From contig OZ245934.1 of the NCBI GenBank assembly GCA_965230005.1, positions 3,348,001 to 3,412,000 on the forward strand: 64,000 nucleotides of DNA, in the 5' to 3' direction. A program made the translations under genes and the position numbers. This stretch comes from SZUA-309 sp965230005 (GTDB lineage: Bacteria > Pseudomonadota > Gammaproteobacteria > Pseudomonadales > Azotimanducaceae). Shown one piece after another: positions 18,926 to 27,362 of the stretch; position 1 is the stretch's first letter; each line of letters opens with the position of its first letter. Below the pieces are notes generated by a model. The model was not told the origin of the DNA. It made no database searches and was given only the letters and a program-made list of their open reading frames with translations.

Positions 18926-19450
18926 TCAAATCTGCGCGACCTGATCGGCGCCCGGATCTACGGGCTGGCCTTTCTGAATCACGGCGAGAGAGATGCGGTT
19001 GTAGCCCTGACTCGTGCAGGTGGACATGACCTTACGGATCACATCAAAAGGAATGGAGCGGTCGGCGAGGAGCGTGATCTCCTGGCTGCCGGCGACGTGT
19101 TTGGTGCTGGAGCCGATGATCCGTTCTTCCAGCAGCGCCAGTCTGTCGATAATCGGACCGACTTCACCAGCTCCCATCGCGGCAATGGATTCCACGCTGG
19201 CCACCGGCTCACCCTGAACGGTCACCTGTTCTTTACCGATGAAGATGACGACGGTTTCCCGGGGCTTGGCCTCCACCGTCGACTCAGGGAGCACCATCTC
19301 CTTCGGCGTCTCGAGCACCTCCGGCGTGCCGGAGTTCACCAGCAGGAAGAACACCAGGATGGTGAACACGTCCATAAGCGACGTGAGATTCATCTTGCCG
19401 ATGCGAACCTTGTTGCGCGTCATGCGCTTCATGCGGCGCGTGGTCTTCAT
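18926..19450 (-). CDS. exbD: ExbD/TolR-family proton-channel protein, catalytic Asp present
   Basis: A 174-residue member of the ExbD/TolR family, the partner of TolQ/ExbB that carries the proton path. A basic N-terminus precedes a single membrane helix (MNLTSLMDVFTILVFFLLV) holding Asp27, the position of the essential proton-carrying Asp of ExbD and TolR. A periplasmic alpha/beta domain with ITLLADRSIPFDVIRKVM follows. It overlaps the stop of the other exbD gene by 4 nt, so the pair is translationally coupled. The periplasmic part is longer than in E. coli ExbD and contains an insert around residues 85-110. Confidence 0.9.
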   Translation of the reverse strand: MKTTRRMKRMTRNKVRIGKMNLTSLMDVFTILVFFLLVNSGTPEVLETPKEMVLPESTVEAKPRETVVIFIGKEQVTVQGEPVASVESIAAMGAGEVGPIIDRLALLEERIIGSSTKHVAGSQEITLLADRSIPFDVIRKVMSTCTSQGYNRISLAVIQKGQPVDPGADQVAQI

Positions 19451-19950
19451 GGCGCTTCCCCAACGGAAATCTGCGGGAACAGCGCGAGCTGCGTAAACGG
19501 CTCTCCCTCGTCATTTTCGACGGCGGGTATCTGCACGCTGCGGACCACATCCATGACCTGAATCAGGTAGTCATAGGGAATCGACGGCTCGAGGAGTACC
19601 GACGCATCTTCCTTGGCGGGGTAGTCCTCTTTCAGAGACATCACGTAACCGGATAACTTTTCCAGATCGTATTCGCCTTCCTTCTTCGGCAGCGATGCGA
19701 TGACGGCTTTGCCATTGCCGATCTCGAGTCCACTCTCCCGCACGATGACTTCGAGACGGAACTCATCGGCCTGGCTGACGCCGCTGCCACTGCTGGAAGG
19801 CAGATTGAGCTCGACGATGGCAATGCGTGAGAACACGGCCGTGATGAGCAGGAAGGGAACGAGAACCACCATGAGATTCAGGAAGGTGGTCACGTCCAAC
19901 TCGTTCGGCTGTTCCTTCGAACGGCGCCGATAGTGATGTTTGCGGGCCAT
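19447..19950 (-). CDS. ExbD/TolR-family protein with Asn replacing the proton-carrying Asp
   Basis: A 167-residue ExbD/TolR homologue with a basic cytoplasmic tail, one membrane helix and a periplasmic domain (LEPSIPYDYLIQVMDVV). The helix reads DVTTFLNLMVVLVPFLL. In the canonical helix (DVTPFIDVMLVLL) the eighth residue is the functional Asp; here it is Asn25 (codon AAT). This subunit therefore should not relay protons as ExbD or TolR does, whereas the second copy downstream keeps Asp. It lies 25 nt after the tolQ/exbB gene and overlaps the next exbD by 4 nt. The family call is firm; the functional consequence is inferred. Confidence 0.88.
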   Translation of the reverse strand: MARKHHYRRRSKEQPNELDVTTFLNLMVVLVPFLLITAVFSRIAIVELNLPSSSGSGVSQADEFRLEVIVRESGLEIGNGKAVIASLPKKEGEYDLEKLSGYVMSLKEDYPAKEDASVLLEPSIPYDYLIQVMDVVRSVQIPAVENDEGEPFTQLALFPQISVGEAP

Positions 19951-19975
19951 AGTCCGTCCCCGACCGCTTATCCGA

Positions 19976-20632
19976 TCAGGCAGCCATGTCTATCTGACGG
20001 CGCGCGCGGGAAGTGATCACGCTCAGCGCTTTTACCGAAGCCATTTCCAGACCGTCGACGATCTCGTTCGTTTTGGTCGTGAGAATGGCGTGGACGATCA
20101 GCAGCGGGATACCCACCATGAGGCCGAAGGCCGTGGTGTTCATGGCCACTGAGATACTCGCTGACAGCAGGTCGGCTTTCTCCGCGGGGTTGGCATTTGC
20201 CACGGCGGTGAAAGCGGAAATCAGACCCATGATGGTGCCGAGGAGACCGAGCAGCGTGGCAATGTTGGAAGCCAGTGCCACGTAGGGCGTGCGCTTCTCC
20301 AGCTGCGGAATGACTTCCGTCATCCCCTCCTCCATGGCGATTTCGACGTCTTCCCGACGGCGTACGGCGCCCTGCAGAGCCAGACCCAGACCCAGGATCC
20401 GGGCCATGATCGATTCTTCTTCCTGAGCCAGCTCCCGCGCCTTGTCGAACTCGCCCTGATTAAGCAGGGGCTGGAGTACGCTCCAGGCAGCGTCGTTTTT
20501 CTGGGTAATCGCATGGAGCGTCATATAGCGCTCAACGGCGATGGCAGTGCCAACGGCAAAGACCACGAGGATGGGATACATGAAGATCCCGCCCGTGGCG
20601 AAAAATGCGACGATTGAATAGATTACATCCAT
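19976..20632 (-). CDS. MotA/TolQ/ExbB-family proton-channel motor protein
   Basis: An inner-membrane motor subunit of about 218 residues with three predicted membrane segments. The third-helix block LASNIATLLGLLGTIMGLI contains the conserved LLGT stretch, and a large cytoplasmic loop lies between helices 1 and 2 (ERYMTLHAI ... ILGLGLAL). The most upstream ATG is at 20656, but AGGA 8 nt before the ATG at 20632 favours that start. The two exbD genes follow directly, giving the usual motor module. A 123-nt gap separates it from the upstream operon gene, the largest gap in the operon, and contains an AT-rich patch. Confidence 0.92.
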   Translation of the reverse strand: MDVIYSIVAFFATGGIFMYPILVVFAVGTAIAVERYMTLHAITQKNDAAWSVLQPLLNQGEFDKARELAQEEESIMARILGLGLALQGAVRRREDVEIAMEEGMTEVIPQLEKRTPYVALASNIATLLGLLGTIMGLISAFTAVANANPAEKADLLSASISVAMNTTAFGLMVGIPLLIVHAILTTKTNEIVDGLEMASVKALSVITSRARRQIDMAA

Positions 20633-20689
20633 GACAAGTTCCTCGACGAACAACACGGGCGTCGGGGGGGTGGTCCCTTACAAGCCCTC

Positions 20690-20720
20690 ACAAGCAGCTT
20701 ATTTATTACGAACAACGGCG
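20690..20720 (-). promoter_or_regulatory. AT-rich patch, possible internal promoter ahead of the motor genes
   Basis: The 123-nt gap between the small exported-protein gene and the TolQ/ExbB gene contains an AT-rich patch (minus strand GTAATAAATAAG) in otherwise GC-rich sequence, with a TAATAA hexamer resembling a -10 box. No good -35 match is visible at the proper distance. Offered only as a possible internal promoter. Confidence 0.2.
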
Positions 20721-20755
20721 GGAGTGACCCACTGCACGTTTCCCGGCGCGAAGGA

Positions 20756-21103
20756 TCAGTTGTCTTCGGGCTTGAGATCCCGCGCACCCTGCGGCTGCCC
20801 GACAGGTGAACCCGTTCTCAGGTGGTAGTAGGACAGCTCCCGACTGAACACGTCTCGATCGATGGGCATGGGCCGGTTGGAAAGGCTTTCCACAACGCCG
20901 ATGCCGTCACCGATCTGCGAGCTCTTCCAGGGCACCAGCACGAGCGCTTTCGGCGCCTCGTTGTTACCGAGTACGGACATGCCGGAGAGGGTTTTCGCAC
21001 CGGCAACGGCTTCCATCGCCGCATCCTCCGAGGGCGCTTCTTCCGCCAGAGCGGGTGTCGTCAGGAGACAGAACACGATCGGGAGCCAGCGTCTGGTCAT
21101 CAC
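20756..21103 (-). CDS. Small exported protein of unknown function
   Basis: A 115-residue protein with a clear signal peptide (RRWLPIVFCLLTTPALAEEA) and a short mature part containing SVLGNNEAPKALVLVPWKSS and FSRELSYYHLRTG. I recognise no domain. Its start overlaps the upstream TPR lipoprotein stop by 4 nt (ATGA), so it is translated as part of the operon, just ahead of the motor genes. The conserved-looking middle segment suggests a structural or accessory periplasmic subunit, but that is a guess from position only. Confidence 0.7.
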   Translation of the reverse strand: MMTRRWLPIVFCLLTTPALAEEAPSEDAAMEAVAGAKTLSGMSVLGNNEAPKALVLVPWKSSQIGDGIGVVESLSNRPMPIDRDVFSRELSYYHLRTGSPVGQPQGARDLKPEDN

Positions 21104-21762
21104 GGTTGCTCCTCCACGCCAAGCCGGTTGCTGAGATCGGCAATCCAGATGTTGACCTGCGGATCATCGGTGACGATCTCCGCGTAGGCTCGATAGTTTT
21201 CGAGCGCACAGTTGAGGTCGGCGAGGTAGAGGTCGCAAAGGACGCCCAGATTCAACAACGCATAGTGGAAGCCGGGATGAATGGCCAGGGCGCGCTCGTA
21301 GCTCTCCCGTGCAGCGGGGAAACGGCCGGTTTTACGCAACAGAATCCCCATCTCGTTGAGCGCAACCGGGTGATTCGGCGCCAGCGTCAGCGCTTTGCGC
21401 AACGCAATCTCCGCATCGTCGTAGCGTTCCAGGCGCAGGTAAGCGACGCCCAGATCAATGTGCGGAATCGTGACGTCCGGCGCCCGATCCGTGACATCGA
21501 CCAGCAGCTCGATGCCTGCATCGAACTGCTCGCCCTGCAGGAGCGTTATGGCCCGCTGATAGTCCCGGCGCACATCGCTGTCGATGCGCACCACTTCCGA
21601 CATGGTGAAACCGTAGGCCCCATCCTGCTCGAGGGTCGGCGCCTGGCTCGCTTTGCGAACGGGCGGCTCCCGCTCCGGGCGGGGCGCATCCGGCGTCGTC
21701 GCACAGCCGAAGAGGATGAGCTGGCCGACGACGAGACTTAAGATATGGCGCTTACTGAACAT
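21100..21762 (-). CDS. TPR lipoprotein
   Basis: A 220-residue lipoprotein with a signal peptide ending in a lipobox (LILFGC, lipidated Cys20). At least three tetratricopeptide repeats follow between about residues 70 and 190 (IPHIDLGVAYLRLERYDDAEIALRKAL is typical, then ALNEMGILLRKTGRF). The residue after Cys is Ala, so outer-membrane sorting is expected. It overlaps the end of the upstream 1039-residue TPR gene by 11 nt, with AGGAG 6 nt before its ATG, and overlaps the next gene by 4 nt. It is probably a periplasmic scaffold of the motor operon, comparable in kind to TPR parts of the Glt or Tol-like assemblies. Confidence 0.82.
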   Translation of the reverse strand: MFSKRHILSLVVGQLILFGCATTPDAPRPEREPPVRKASQAPTLEQDGAYGFTMSEVVRIDSDVRRDYQRAITLLQGEQFDAGIELLVDVTDRAPDVTIPHIDLGVAYLRLERYDDAEIALRKALTLAPNHPVALNEMGILLRKTGRFPAARESYERALAIHPGFHYALLNLGVLCDLYLADLNCALENYRAYAEIVTDDPQVNIWIADLSNRLGVEEQP

Positions 21763-24700
21763 TGCTGACTCCTGCCAGGCCCCTGGCGGTCGTCTGCTCC
21801 GTTGCGGATCCGGATGCGGACAGCTCGCCGCCTTCGAGCTCTGCCGGTGCTTCCGGTGTAAGCGGCGAGCGATAGGCGTACTGATCGATGGTGCCGACCA
21901 GACCGCTGCTGATTTCGTACTTCGCGTAACGGCCCGGCATCAGCTCCGCAAGCACCGTGAGGCTCTTCTCCACCCATTCATTGAGAATGCCGCGGCGCAT
22001 CAGCTCGACGTTTTCCTGATGCACGGCGATGGACTGTTCTTCGAAGGGGAACGCTTCCTCTTCGATGACCATCTCATAGGCAGCAAGGTCGGCCCCGCTG
22101 AGATCCGCTGGCCGTTCCGAGTCGACGAGCGCATCGCTGAAATCACCGTAGATCTCTGCAAGGTAGAAGGTTGCCGCGGCCGTGACCTCGCCAACCTCAT
22201 AGGCCACCAGTGCTTCGAAAGCCGAGAGCGCTACGTCCATGCGCCGCTTCTTTTCCGCCAGGCTTTCTTCGAAAGGCTGCATCAGCGCCAGGCCGCGGAA
22301 GTCTTCGTAGAGCGGCTTGGTCAACGTCAGGGCACTCGTGGCCGCGAGGAAGCGGGTGCGGTCGGTGCGTGCCGCCCCGGCACCGGCATCGAGCTCGACG
22401 ATGGCATTCAGCTGCTCGAGGTAGTCGCCCTCGCGACCCCGGGTCTGGTAAATCTCCGCGACTTTGAAGCGTATCTCCGCGGCCATCTCCAGCGGCTCCG
22501 GGAACTCGGCGATGTACTGCTCATAGATCCGCAGCGCTTCGTCTTCGCTGGCGGCCTGCTCGTAGAGATCACCCGCAACGAGAATGGCTTCCTGGCGCAT
22601 GGCCGGGTCTTCCGATTCGGCCGCCACGAGCTCGTACTCCGACGCCGAGCGCGCAAACTCTCCGGCGTTCTCGTAGACGACGGCAAGCTGCATGGTCGAC
22701 TCAGCACGCAGCTCATGCTCCGGGAAAGTGCTTCTGAACGCCTCGAGCACCTCGGCGGCGTCGAGCCAGCGCTCGAGGGTGATGAGCGCGGCAGCCGCGT
22801 CGTATTCCGCGGCCGGTCTGATCTCCGAGGTGGGCGCCTGGGCTTTGACCCGCAGGAAGTGATTGGCGGCACTGGCGTAGTCTTCGAGCAGCCGGGCCTG
22901 CTCGCCCTGCTTGTAAATCGCCGCGGCCAGATTCTCGACGACCTCCTGGCGATCCTCCGCGTCCTCCTCCGTCAGGGCGAGCACCTGGGCGTAACCGGCC
23001 TCCGCATCGGGATAGCTGTTTGTGTCGAAAGAGGCGTGGGCGACCACCATCCAGGCATTACGCCGGAGCGGCAGCTCCGCATCGGGATAACTGTCGATCA
23101 GCCAGCGACCGGAGCTGATGGCGCGCTCGTAGTCCTGCATGGCGTAGAGGTCTTCCGTCGCGGCGCCAAGGACCGTGTCGGCGTTCTCATGGTCCGGAAA
23201 GGTGCCGGCGAAACGCAGCGAGCTGTCTACGGTCGCCAGCTTCACGCCGGGAACATCCGCACCATCGGCGGCTTCGAGATGCTGCCGGTGGGCGTAGATG
23301 GCCGCATAGCCCGCTGCGGCTGCCTGTTCGTGGGGCGGGTACTCGTAGGCCGTGCGCTCGTACTGCTGCGCCGATGCCCCGAAATCGCCGTTCTCGAGGA
23401 GCAGATCAGCCAGCTGATAGTTGATGCCGGGTGACTCTTCGGCGAGCGGAAAGGACATCAGAAACTCGTCGTACCAGTGCAGCGCTTCGCCATAGTTCGC
23501 CGGGCGTTCTTCGAGCAACGCCTCTTCCTGGTACAACGCGTGGTAGTGGTTCGCCAGGTCGATGAGATTCACTTTGAGATAGTCGAGCACCTCGGGCATG
23601 GCGTCCCGCTCGAAGTGTTGCCAGTACTCGGCCTGAACGCCGTAACGTATGGCGAAGTCTTTCTTCGATTCCACCACCAGCAGCGGGAAGTTCCCTTCCG
23701 CGTAGATCTCTGGAATGCGCATGCTGAAGTGGGGAGCCACCTTGTGCAGAGGATTGAGCTCCACAAAAGCCTTGTAAACCTGGGCCGCATCATTGAAGCG
23801 ACGCTTGTCGAAGTGGAACTCGGCAAGATTCCGGTAGATGCGGTCCTCGAAACTGCGCTGACCGTGCGTGGAGAAATACTCGTTGAGGATGTCCGCGCCG
23901 CCGAGGTTCGAGAAACTGAGGCTGATCACCCGGAAGGTGTCCGCCACCCGGCGCTCCTCGCCTTCGTCCTCGTTCTCAAAGTCCGCGTCAAAGTCGTAGC
24001 CCGTGGACAGTTTGTAGTCGAGGAGCGCGATGTACTGGTGCAGCGCCTCTTCGTAGAGCTCCTGCTTGTAGAAGGACCAGCCGAGTTTGTAGAGCGCAAG
24101 CTCATAGAACGGCGACCGCTCGCCCATCCGGGTGACCGCAAGATAGGCTTCTTCCGCATCCAGGTACTTCTTCCTCACGAAGTAGTACTCACCGCGGCGG
24201 AAGTAAACCTCGTCCACAAAGCGCGAGTGCGGGTACTCGCTGATCAATCGCTCGACGACGGCCATGGCTTCGTCGGGTTGCGCAAGTTCGTCGTAGGCCC
24301 GGGCCATCTGGTAGAGCACCTGGTCATTGCGCTCGTACCAGGGGTACTCGGCAAGGATCCGCTGATAGGTGGCAATGGCCTGGCGCGGTCCCGCCGAAGA
24401 GGAAGCCTCCGCATCGCCGGGCAGCTCCATGGCAGTCAGCGTTTCCCGCGAATAGCCGAGGGCTTCCGTTGTTCTGCGCTCGAAGTCTTCGTCGCTCTCC
24501 CGATCAGCCTCAGTCGGTTCGGTTGCGGCAGTCTCCGCAAGCGCCGGTCCGCTCACTGCTGCAGCGGGCGCTGGGGCCGGGAGGTCAATGACGGTCGCGC
24601 TGTCCTCGCCGATGACCCCGTACTCCTTTTCGATCTGCAGATCCGCAAGGCGACGCATCGCCTCCGGCGCCATCGTGTGTCCCGGGGTTTCGTCGAGAAA

Positions 24701-24871
24701 GCGCTGGTAGCTGACCATGGCCTTGACCAGGCTGTCGTCCACCTGCACTTCCTGAAGATCCGGTTCCACGCTGCGAAGCTTGGCAATCGTGTTTCGTTCC
24801 TGGGCGGTCTGACAGCCTGCCAGCCCGAGACACAGGCAGAGGACCAGGAGAGTGACGATCAGTGCTCTCAT
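21752..24871 (-). CDS. Large TPR lipoprotein (1039 residues)
   Basis: A long exported lipoprotein with a signal peptide and lipobox (LGLAGC, Cys20, followed by Gln, so predicted outer-membrane-bound and facing the periplasm). Nearly the entire mature region is TPR-like helical repeats, for example YQMARAYDELAQPDEAMAVV, LYKLGWSFYKQELYEEAL and QLAVVYENAGEFARSASEYE, with an acidic, Ala-rich linker around residues 95-130. Its start overlaps the preceding TPR gene by 4 nt. I infer a large periplasmic scaffold binding several partners of the operon's machine. No enzyme motif is visible. Confidence 0.82.
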   Translation of the reverse strand: MRALIVTLLVLCLCLGLAGCQTAQERNTIAKLRSVEPDLQEVQVDDSLVKAMVSYQRFLDETPGHTMAPEAMRRLADLQIEKEYGVIGEDSATVIDLPAPAPAAAVSGPALAETAATEPTEADRESDEDFERRTTEALGYSRETLTAMELPGDAEASSSAGPRQAIATYQRILAEYPWYERNDQVLYQMARAYDELAQPDEAMAVVERLISEYPHSRFVDEVYFRRGEYYFVRKKYLDAEEAYLAVTRMGERSPFYELALYKLGWSFYKQELYEEALHQYIALLDYKLSTGYDFDADFENEDEGEERRVADTFRVISLSFSNLGGADILNEYFSTHGQRSFEDRIYRNLAEFHFDKRRFNDAAQVYKAFVELNPLHKVAPHFSMRIPEIYAEGNFPLLVVESKKDFAIRYGVQAEYWQHFERDAMPEVLDYLKVNLIDLANHYHALYQEEALLEERPANYGEALHWYDEFLMSFPLAEESPGINYQLADLLLENGDFGASAQQYERTAYEYPPHEQAAAAGYAAIYAHRQHLEAADGADVPGVKLATVDSSLRFAGTFPDHENADTVLGAATEDLYAMQDYERAISSGRWLIDSYPDAELPLRRNAWMVVAHASFDTNSYPDAEAGYAQVLALTEEDAEDRQEVVENLAAAIYKQGEQARLLEDYASAANHFLRVKAQAPTSEIRPAAEYDAAAALITLERWLDAAEVLEAFRSTFPEHELRAESTMQLAVVYENAGEFARSASEYELVAAESEDPAMRQEAILVAGDLYEQAASEDEALRIYEQYIAEFPEPLEMAAEIRFKVAEIYQTRGREGDYLEQLNAIVELDAGAGAARTDRTRFLAATSALTLTKPLYEDFRGLALMQPFEESLAEKKRRMDVALSAFEALVAYEVGEVTAAATFYLAEIYGDFSDALVDSERPADLSGADLAAYEMVIEEEAFPFEEQSIAVHQENVELMRRGILNEWVEKSLTVLAELMPGRYAKYEISSGLVGTIDQYAYRSPLTPEAPAELEGGELSASGSATEQTTARGLAGVSNVQ

Positions 24872-26823
24872 TCGCCTTCTGCTCCGGCGTCGGCGGCCGT
24901 GACTGTGGCCTTGGAAACGGAAGCCTGGTCTGCCGGCATGAGCTCGGCCTGGGCAGCCGTGGCCCGATCGTAGCTGTCGGCCAGCGCATAGCGGGCGCGG
25001 TCTTCGTAACCTTCCAGTCGGCGCACCCGTTCCTCGAGTTCGGCGATGGCGACGCGTTCGAGCAGGTGTCCCTGCCGGGCCATGAGCAACTCGATGCGCG
25101 CCAATGCGTCCTTCACCCGCACCCGAAGACGCTTGATGGGTGCGTCATAGCCGACGTAGCTGTGGGTAGCCGCCTGACGGACGCGCACGTAAGCGTTGTA
25201 CTGTTCCGTGAGGAGATCGATGGCGGCCTGCGAGTCCTGCAGGTTCTCGTAGAAGCGCGTCAGGCGTTCGTGGTATGCGGTTTTCACATCCCAGATCACC
25301 AGCCCGTAAAGCCGGTCCAGGCGCTCGCGCAGAGCCGGCTCGTCAACCTGTTCGAGACCGTCGGCCAACCTGTCGAGCCGTGCCCCGAGCAGCCGTTCCT
25401 CCGTGGTTGCGAGCAGGGCCGGGCGCGGTGCAACGAGCATGCCCTGCAGTCGCTTCGAGAGGATCTCGTGCTGTTCGAGTCGCAGGCGCCGGCGGGAATC
25501 TACTTCCCGGAACTGCTGGTCGAGACCGGGGAGCAGCGGCTCATAGTAGGCGCGGCGCACGGCGACGATGTCTTCGAAGGCATCGAAGCTGCTTTCCCAT
25601 CGAGCCAGGCGCCGACGCAGATCTTCGAGATCGAGGTAGTTGGAGAGGGCCGTCTGGAAGTCGTGCGACGCCATGAGGGTCATGAGGTAATAGGTTTCCG
25701 GCGTGTCCGGCAGCTCCCGAAGCCGGATCACCCAATCACGATCCTTGCGAATCTCTTCGCGGACCAGCACCTCGAGGAAGCGCCCGTCCCTGATGCTGTC
25801 GATCGACGCGTCGAGGCGATCAAGCTCGCCCCCATAGGCGCTCAGGGCCTGGCCATAAAGCACGGCAGCCCGGCCGTGCACGTCGAGTTCTCCATAGGCA
25901 TAGGGCAGCGCCAGCAGCGCTTCCTGCACAGCGGCATCGGTCTGGTTTCTGGCCACGAGCAGATTCCAGGGTGCCAGCGCACTCTCGAAGCGGTTCTGCG
26001 ACATGTCTGCCCAGCCAGCGCTCAAGAGCGCCTGATTAGAGAACGGGCCATCCAGGCGGACTTTCTCGAGGGACAGCTTGGCTTCTTCGTAGCGCCCTGC
26101 TTCCAGCAGCAGCGTGCCGCGCACGAGATTGGCCTTGTCTCTGATCGCCCGGGTCTCTTCGGTTCTGGCTTTGACGGAACCGGCCGCCGCGAGCTGCGTC
26201 AGGGCATCTTCCTGCCGCTCGCGCTGCAGGTGAGCGATGGCCAGGTTGTAGTCGGAGAATCCATCCAGGGTGGCCACCCCTTTCAACCGGCGCAGGATCG
26301 GCTCTGCCTCATCCGGTCGGGCCGTCGCCAGGTAGACGTTTGCCCGCAGGTAATCCACGTCGTGTCTGATGGCTTCCGGGATCCGCCCTTCGATGCGCTC
26401 GATGGCACGCAGGGCGTCCTCGAGCTGGCCTTTCTGGAAGTGAATTCGCGCCAATCGGTAAGCAGCTTCGTTGCGAACCTGCTCGGGCACGTCCCCTTCG
26501 AGCACGGCGGTAATCGCCCGTCCGGCACGATGGTGCATGCGATAGTTGAGTTCGAAATCGCCGACGGAAAACTCAGCGTCGTCGATGAACGGATACAGGG
26601 TGTCGAGTTCCGGCTCGTCGAGCCGATTGTGCTGGGCGATTTCCGAGTCGAGACGCTCGAGCGCCTCGAAATAGAGACCCTGCTCGGACCAGAAGATCGC
26701 TTCGGAGAAATAGAGATCCCGGTCCGGCCGCTCGGCGGCGATCAGAGTGCCCACGGGGAGCGCCGCTGCGCTCGCAGAAAGCGCGGCAGCGAAGAACAGG
26801 CGGGAAAGCCCTGACCTTCTCAT
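24868..26823 (-). CDS. Exported TPR protein (651 residues)
   Basis: A periplasmic protein with a signal peptide (LSRLFFAAALSASAAALPVG) and no lipobox. The N-terminal half carries TPR-type repeats (AIFWSEQGLYFEALERLDSE, EAAYRLARIHFQKGQLEDAL, NLVRGTLLLEAGRYEEAKLSL). The C-terminal half is long helix or coiled coil with many Arg and Glu residues (residues 400-620). The start codon is 8 nt from the stop of the first operon gene and the end overlaps the next gene by 4 nt. It resembles the exported TPR partners found beside ExbB/ExbD genes. Its job is presumably scaffolding, by inference. Confidence 0.8.
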   Translation of the reverse strand: MRRSGLSRLFFAAALSASAAALPVGTLIAAERPDRDLYFSEAIFWSEQGLYFEALERLDSEIAQHNRLDEPELDTLYPFIDDAEFSVGDFELNYRMHHRAGRAITAVLEGDVPEQVRNEAAYRLARIHFQKGQLEDALRAIERIEGRIPEAIRHDVDYLRANVYLATARPDEAEPILRRLKGVATLDGFSDYNLAIAHLQRERQEDALTQLAAAGSVKARTEETRAIRDKANLVRGTLLLEAGRYEEAKLSLEKVRLDGPFSNQALLSAGWADMSQNRFESALAPWNLLVARNQTDAAVQEALLALPYAYGELDVHGRAAVLYGQALSAYGGELDRLDASIDSIRDGRFLEVLVREEIRKDRDWVIRLRELPDTPETYYLMTLMASHDFQTALSNYLDLEDLRRRLARWESSFDAFEDIVAVRRAYYEPLLPGLDQQFREVDSRRRLRLEQHEILSKRLQGMLVAPRPALLATTEERLLGARLDRLADGLEQVDEPALRERLDRLYGLVIWDVKTAYHERLTRFYENLQDSQAAIDLLTEQYNAYVRVRQAATHSYVGYDAPIKRLRVRVKDALARIELLMARQGHLLERVAIAELEERVRRLEGYEDRARYALADSYDRATAAQAELMPADQASVSKATVTAADAGAEGE

Positions 26824-26831
26824 GGCGTCGC

Positions 26832-27362
26832 TTACCAGTCGTTCAGCTGAATGGCGGCTTTGCCGGCACCCGGGCCGTTGAGGGCGATGCCCAGCAGGCG
26901 CGGATCGATGCTCTTTTCAAAGGTGAACTGCTCAGTCTCGCTGAAGTCCTTACCGTTCGTGAGCTTGCCAATCACCGTGACCTCGAGCTCATGCTCACCG
27001 CCGCGCAGATTGCCCGTGTAAATTCGCTGCGTGCCGCCGCTCATGAGCGCGTCCAGCTCCTTGAAGCTGTAGATGTGGTGCGCTGCAAGCTGGCCGTTGA
27101 TCGCCACCCGGATGGCGTCGAGGCGGAAGCCTTCGACTTCTTCGAGGGTGACAAATACAGCAACCTGACTGTTCGACGGGTAGAGCAGTTGCTCTTCGAG
27201 GCCATTGAGCTCCGCGGCAATGGCCAGGACGTCGGTTTTGATTTCCTGGACCTGCTCATCGAGGCTGCGCAGTTCCTGAGGCGACGGCTCCGCCGCCGTG
27301 GCCAGCGTTACCCAGCAGCCTGCCAGGAGCGCGGCCCACGCACTGAAAATCCTCTTCGGCAT
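26832..27362 (-). CDS. First gene of the envelope operon: small exported protein of unknown family
   Basis: A 176-residue protein with a signal peptide (SAWAALLAGCWVTLATAAEP), a short coiled coil (residues 28-60, LDEQVQEIKTDVLAIAAELNGLEEQLL) and a beta-rich domain (VAVFVTLEEVEGFRLDAIRVAING, then QRIYTGNLRGGEHELEVTVIGK). The last segment looks like an Ig or beta-sandwich fold. There is a Cys in the signal region but no clear lipobox. I do not recognise a named family. GAGG lies 8 nt upstream of the ATG. As the first gene it is read from a promoter in the 27363-27674 gap. Confidence 0.72.
   Translation of the reverse strand: MPKRIFSAWAALLAGCWVTLATAAEPSPQELRSLDEQVQEIKTDVLAIAAELNGLEEQLLYPSNSQVAVFVTLEEVEGFRLDAIRVAINGQLAAHHIYSFKELDALMSGGTQRIYTGNLRGGEHELEVTVIGKLTNGKDFSETEQFTFEKSIDPRLLGIALNGPGAGKAAIQLNDW

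Noticed and set aside
24862..26814. A 650-residue plus-strand frame opposite the 651-residue TPR gene, and similar long frames at 8062-10185, 21653-23434, 23477-24973 and 17616-18893
   Set aside because: All mirror strongly coded genes on the other strand, lack ribosome-binding sites and domains, and arise from the third-position GC bias.
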